Below, piece after piece: positions 61,922-64,000 of a DNA stretch of 64,000 nt. Origin of the DNA: Bacillota bacterium (GTDB lineage Bacteria; Bacillota; Clostridia; Lachnospirales; Lachnospiraceae). Both the position numbers and the translations under genes were made by a program. How positions within the stretch are numbered: the stretch's first letter is position 1; every line of letters starts with the position of its first letter. The stretch covers positions 248,001 to 312,000 of the forward strand of contig JAEWQV010000027.1 of NCBI GenBank assembly GCA_023399055.1. The letters are read 5' to 3'. The notes beneath the pieces are model-generated. The model was not told the origin of the DNA. It saw nothing but the letters and a program-made list of their open reading frames with translations, and did not search any database.

Positions 61922-63874
61922 ATGGCAAAAAGTAGAACTTATAATAGAAGAAATATATTAATTGTTGTGACAGTAGTCATAGTGACGGCACTAGTCTTGT
62001 TTGGTAGGCTGGGTTATTTGATGCTGGTGAAATCAGAAGTATATGCAGCAAGAGCTCAAGCACTTCATGAAAGAGAACGAGCGATCAAAGCCGAAAGAGG
62101 AAGTATATTTGATGCTAAGGGAGTTTTGATTGCCACCAATAAGCCGGTATGTACCATATCTGTTATTTTTCAACAGATTAAGGAACCGGAACGTGTTATT
62201 GAGGTGCTCTCCAAAGAACTCGGCTTAAGTGAGGCGGCTGTTCGAAAAAGAGTGGAGAAAAAATCCTCCATTGAAAGAATTAAATCCAATGTTGCAAAGG
62301 AAATTGCTGATAAGATCAGAGAGTATGACTTGGATGGTGTTATGGTCGATGAAGATTATAAACGTTACTATCCTTACAATACATTAGCATCGAAAGTAAT
62401 TGGATTTACCGGAAGTGATAATCAGGGCATTATAGGGTTGGAAGTGAAGTATGATAAATATTTAAAAGGAATTGATGGAACAATTCTTACACTTACAACC
62501 GCATATGGTGTGGAAATAGAAAATGCAGCTGAAGACCGAATTGAACCCCAACCGGGTAATAATTTATATACCAGTCTTGATGTTAATGTACAGCTTTTTG
62601 CTGAACAGGCTGCATTAAAGGTAATGGAATCAAAGAATGCGAACAATGTTAAATTAATCGTTATGAACCCGCAAAACGGTGAAATCATAGCGATGGTGAA
62701 TGTTCCTGAATTTAATTTAAATGACCCCTATACTTTAATTGACGAAGTTGCTGATGATTATATTGGGCAAACTTTAACACAGGAACAAAAGAACAATGCC
62801 TTAAATGGAATGTGGCGTAATGCCAGTATCAGTGATACCTACGAACCTGGATCGACCTTTAAGATAATTACAGCAGCTGCAGCACTTGAAGAAGGTGTGG
62901 TCAAACTAACCGATACTTTTTTCTGCCCAGGCTATAAAAAAGTCGAAGATCGTATCATTCGTTGCCACAAGGTTGGCGGTCATGGAAGTCAAACCTTTAT
63001 TGAAGGAATTATGAATTCATGCAACCCGGTTTTTATGGAAATAGGTGCTAGAGTAGGTGTTGACAAGATGTATGATTACTATAAGCAGCTTGGGCTCTTT
63101 AAAAAAACCGGCATTGATTTACCCGGTGAAGCCAATTCAATTATGCATAAAAAGGATATTATAGGAGCAGTTGAGCTTGCTACCTTGTCCTTCGGACAGT
63201 CCTTTCAGATAACTCCCTTACAGTTGATGACTGCAGCAAGTGCAATTGTAAATGGTGGGACTCTTGTGACACCACATGTGGGAGTAGAAATAAGATCTGC
63301 AGATGGAACAAAAATTCGTGCACTGGACTATGAAACTACAGATAATGCAATTTCTAAGGAAACCTCAGAGACGATGAAGCAATTATTGGAAGCAGTTGTT
63401 TCCGATGGAACAGGGCAACGTGCTTATATACCAGGATTTCGTGTTGGCGGTAAGACGGCAACCTCGGAAAAACTCCCTAGAAGCAGCAATAAATATATTT
63501 CTTCCTTTATCGGTTTTGCTCCAGCAAATGACCCACAGATTATGGCTTTGGTTCTAATTGATGAACCTACAGGAATATACTACGGAGGAACGGTTGCTGC
63601 ACCTGTCATTGCTGAATTATTTGATAATGTTCTTCCTTACCTGGGTATCGAGAAGAACTTCACCGAGGAGGAAGTAAAGGAATTTAATATTGGCTCCTTC
63701 GAGGTTCCGGATTTTGTTGGAAAAACAAAAAAGGAAGTGAATGAATTACTGAAAATTTATGATTTTGGAGACTTACATGCTCTTGGAGAAGGAGATACGG
63801 TAAAGGAGCAATTTCCGCTTCCTGGAGAAACAGTGGATAAGGATACTGATATCATTTTATATTATGAAGATTAG
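61922..63874 (+). CDS. Class B penicillin-binding protein with PASTA domain (SpoVD-like)
   Basis: A 650-residue transpeptidase: membrane helix (about 9-31), dimer domain, transpeptidase domain with Ser311 in GSTFKI and SCN at 366-368, and one PASTA domain at the end (about 594-650). This one-PASTA form is typical of SpoVD, which makes spore cortex. The third catalytic motif reads KTA (511-513) instead of KTG. ATG 61922 has AAGG 10 bases upstream; ATG 61889 lacks a site. Directly follows the other penicillin-binding protein gene. Confidence 0.92.
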   Translation: MAKSRTYNRRNILIVVTVVIVTALVLFGRLGYLMLVKSEVYAARAQALHERERAIKAERGSIFDAKGVLIATNKPVCTISVIFQQIKEPERVIEVLSKELGLSEAAVRKRVEKKSSIERIKSNVAKEIADKIREYDLDGVMVDEDYKRYYPYNTLASKVIGFTGSDNQGIIGLEVKYDKYLKGIDGTILTLTTAYGVEIENAAEDRIEPQPGNNLYTSLDVNVQLFAEQAALKVMESKNANNVKLIVMNPQNGEIIAMVNVPEFNLNDPYTLIDEVADDYIGQTLTQEQKNNALNGMWRNASISDTYEPGSTFKIITAAAALEEGVVKLTDTFFCPGYKKVEDRIIRCHKVGGHGSQTFIEGIMNSCNPVFMEIGARVGVDKMYDYYKQLGLFKKTGIDLPGEANSIMHKKDIIGAVELATLSFGQSFQITPLQLMTAASAIVNGGTLVTPHVGVEIRSADGTKIRALDYETTDNAISKETSETMKQLLEAVVSDGTGQRAYIPGFRVGGKTATSEKLPRSSNKYISSFIGFAPANDPQIMALVLIDEPTGIYYGGTVAAPVIAELFDNVLPYLGIEKNFTEEEVKEFNIGSFEVPDFVGKTKKEVNELLKIYDFGDLHALGEGDTVKEQFPLPGETVDKDTDIILYYED

Positions 63875-63896
63875 GTAAAACCATATAGATTTTGGG

Positions 63897-63925
63897 TTGT
63901 CAATTCAAATGTGATAACATATAAT
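63897..63925 (+). promoter_or_regulatory. Sigma-A promoter for the next dcw gene
   Basis: TTGTCA (63897-63902), 17 bases, TATAAT (63920-63925). It reads out of the window, probably into mraY or another dcw gene. Confidence 0.65.
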
Positions 63926-63971
63926 AAGCGAAGTATTTGAATGCAAAAGAAAAGAAATTTTTTACATAAGA

Positions 63972-64000
63972 GTGACGGAGTTAAAAATAGGCTCCTTCAC
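63972..64000 (+). other. Hairpin at the window edge (possible attenuator)
   Basis: GTGA-C-GGAG (63972-63980) pairs with CTCC-T-TCAC (63992-64000) around an AT-rich loop, 47 bases after the promoter and before any start codon. The sequence ends here, so a T-tract cannot be seen. Confidence 0.4.

Noticed and set aside
1..64000. CRISPR arrays, insertion sequences, rRNA and tRNA genes
   Set aside because: No spaced repeat array, transposase or recognisable rRNA/tRNA sequence was found; the only tandem repeats are the 14-bp, 15-bp and MraZ-box sets listed.

Overview
The window looks like chromosome of a low-GC, spore-forming, Gram-positive anaerobe of the Lachnospiraceae (Clostridium cluster XIVa, for example the Lachnoclostridium phytofermentans neighbourhood). 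The grounds are AT-rich sequence, strong AGGAGG-type ribosome binding sites with frequent TTG/GTG starts, a SpoVD-like penicillin-binding protein, a GerMN lipoprotein, a LytS/YesN sugar-sensing cluster and a typical Firmicutes core-gene order. The species assignment is inference; no rRNA or tRNA gene was found.

Layout. 1-2.1 kb: tail of an unidentified gene, a small zinc-ribbon protein, a cell-wall amidase without signal peptide, and a Thr/Ala/Pro-rich lipoprotein. 2.2-14.2 kb: a sugar-sensing, uptake and taxis block: membrane-anchored binding protein (XylFII type), LytS-type kinase, YesN-type regulator, two lipoprotein binding proteins, ABC ATPase and permease (XylG/XylH type), then a methyl-accepting chemotaxis protein. 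14.3-24.3 kb: single-gene units (phosphatases, epimerase, acetyltransferase, MntP pump, AEC transporter, DegV, TrmH-like methylase, GDPD, hydrolase), several closed by clear terminators. 24.3-30.5 kb: arginine biosynthesis (argG on the minus strand; maf; GNAT-argJ-argB-argD). 31.2-37.7 kb: comEA and comEC flanking a PhoB/PhoR-like two-component system and a GerMN lipoprotein. 37.7-40.4 kb: a Mef-type macrolide efflux gene with a long attenuator leader that encodes the octapeptide MTASIRLR, followed by a DUF2935 protein. 40.8-57.4 kb: the housekeeping run murE, priA, def, fmt, zinc peptidase, rsmB, rlmN, prpC, prkC, rsgA, rpe, thiN, ychF, lgt. 57.6-64 kb: start of the division and cell wall (dcw) cluster: mraZ with its own operator repeats, rsmH, an ftsL-like gene, two class B penicillin-binding proteins, and a promoter and hairpin reading into the next gene.

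Most notable observations. (1) The mef leader: sigma-A-like promoter, MTASIRLR leader ORF with the RLR arrest motif, and two terminator hairpins in front of an intact mef homologue. This looks like a drug-sensing attenuator of the kind known from streptococcal mef/mel elements, here without the usual msr(D) partner. (2) A sugar system with three binding proteins and a chemoreceptor in one block. (3) A comEA/comEC pair interrupted by a signalling pair and a GerMN lipoprotein. (4) Division penicillin-binding proteins with an Asn/Glu repeat tail in place of PASTA (first) and a KTA instead of KTG motif (second).
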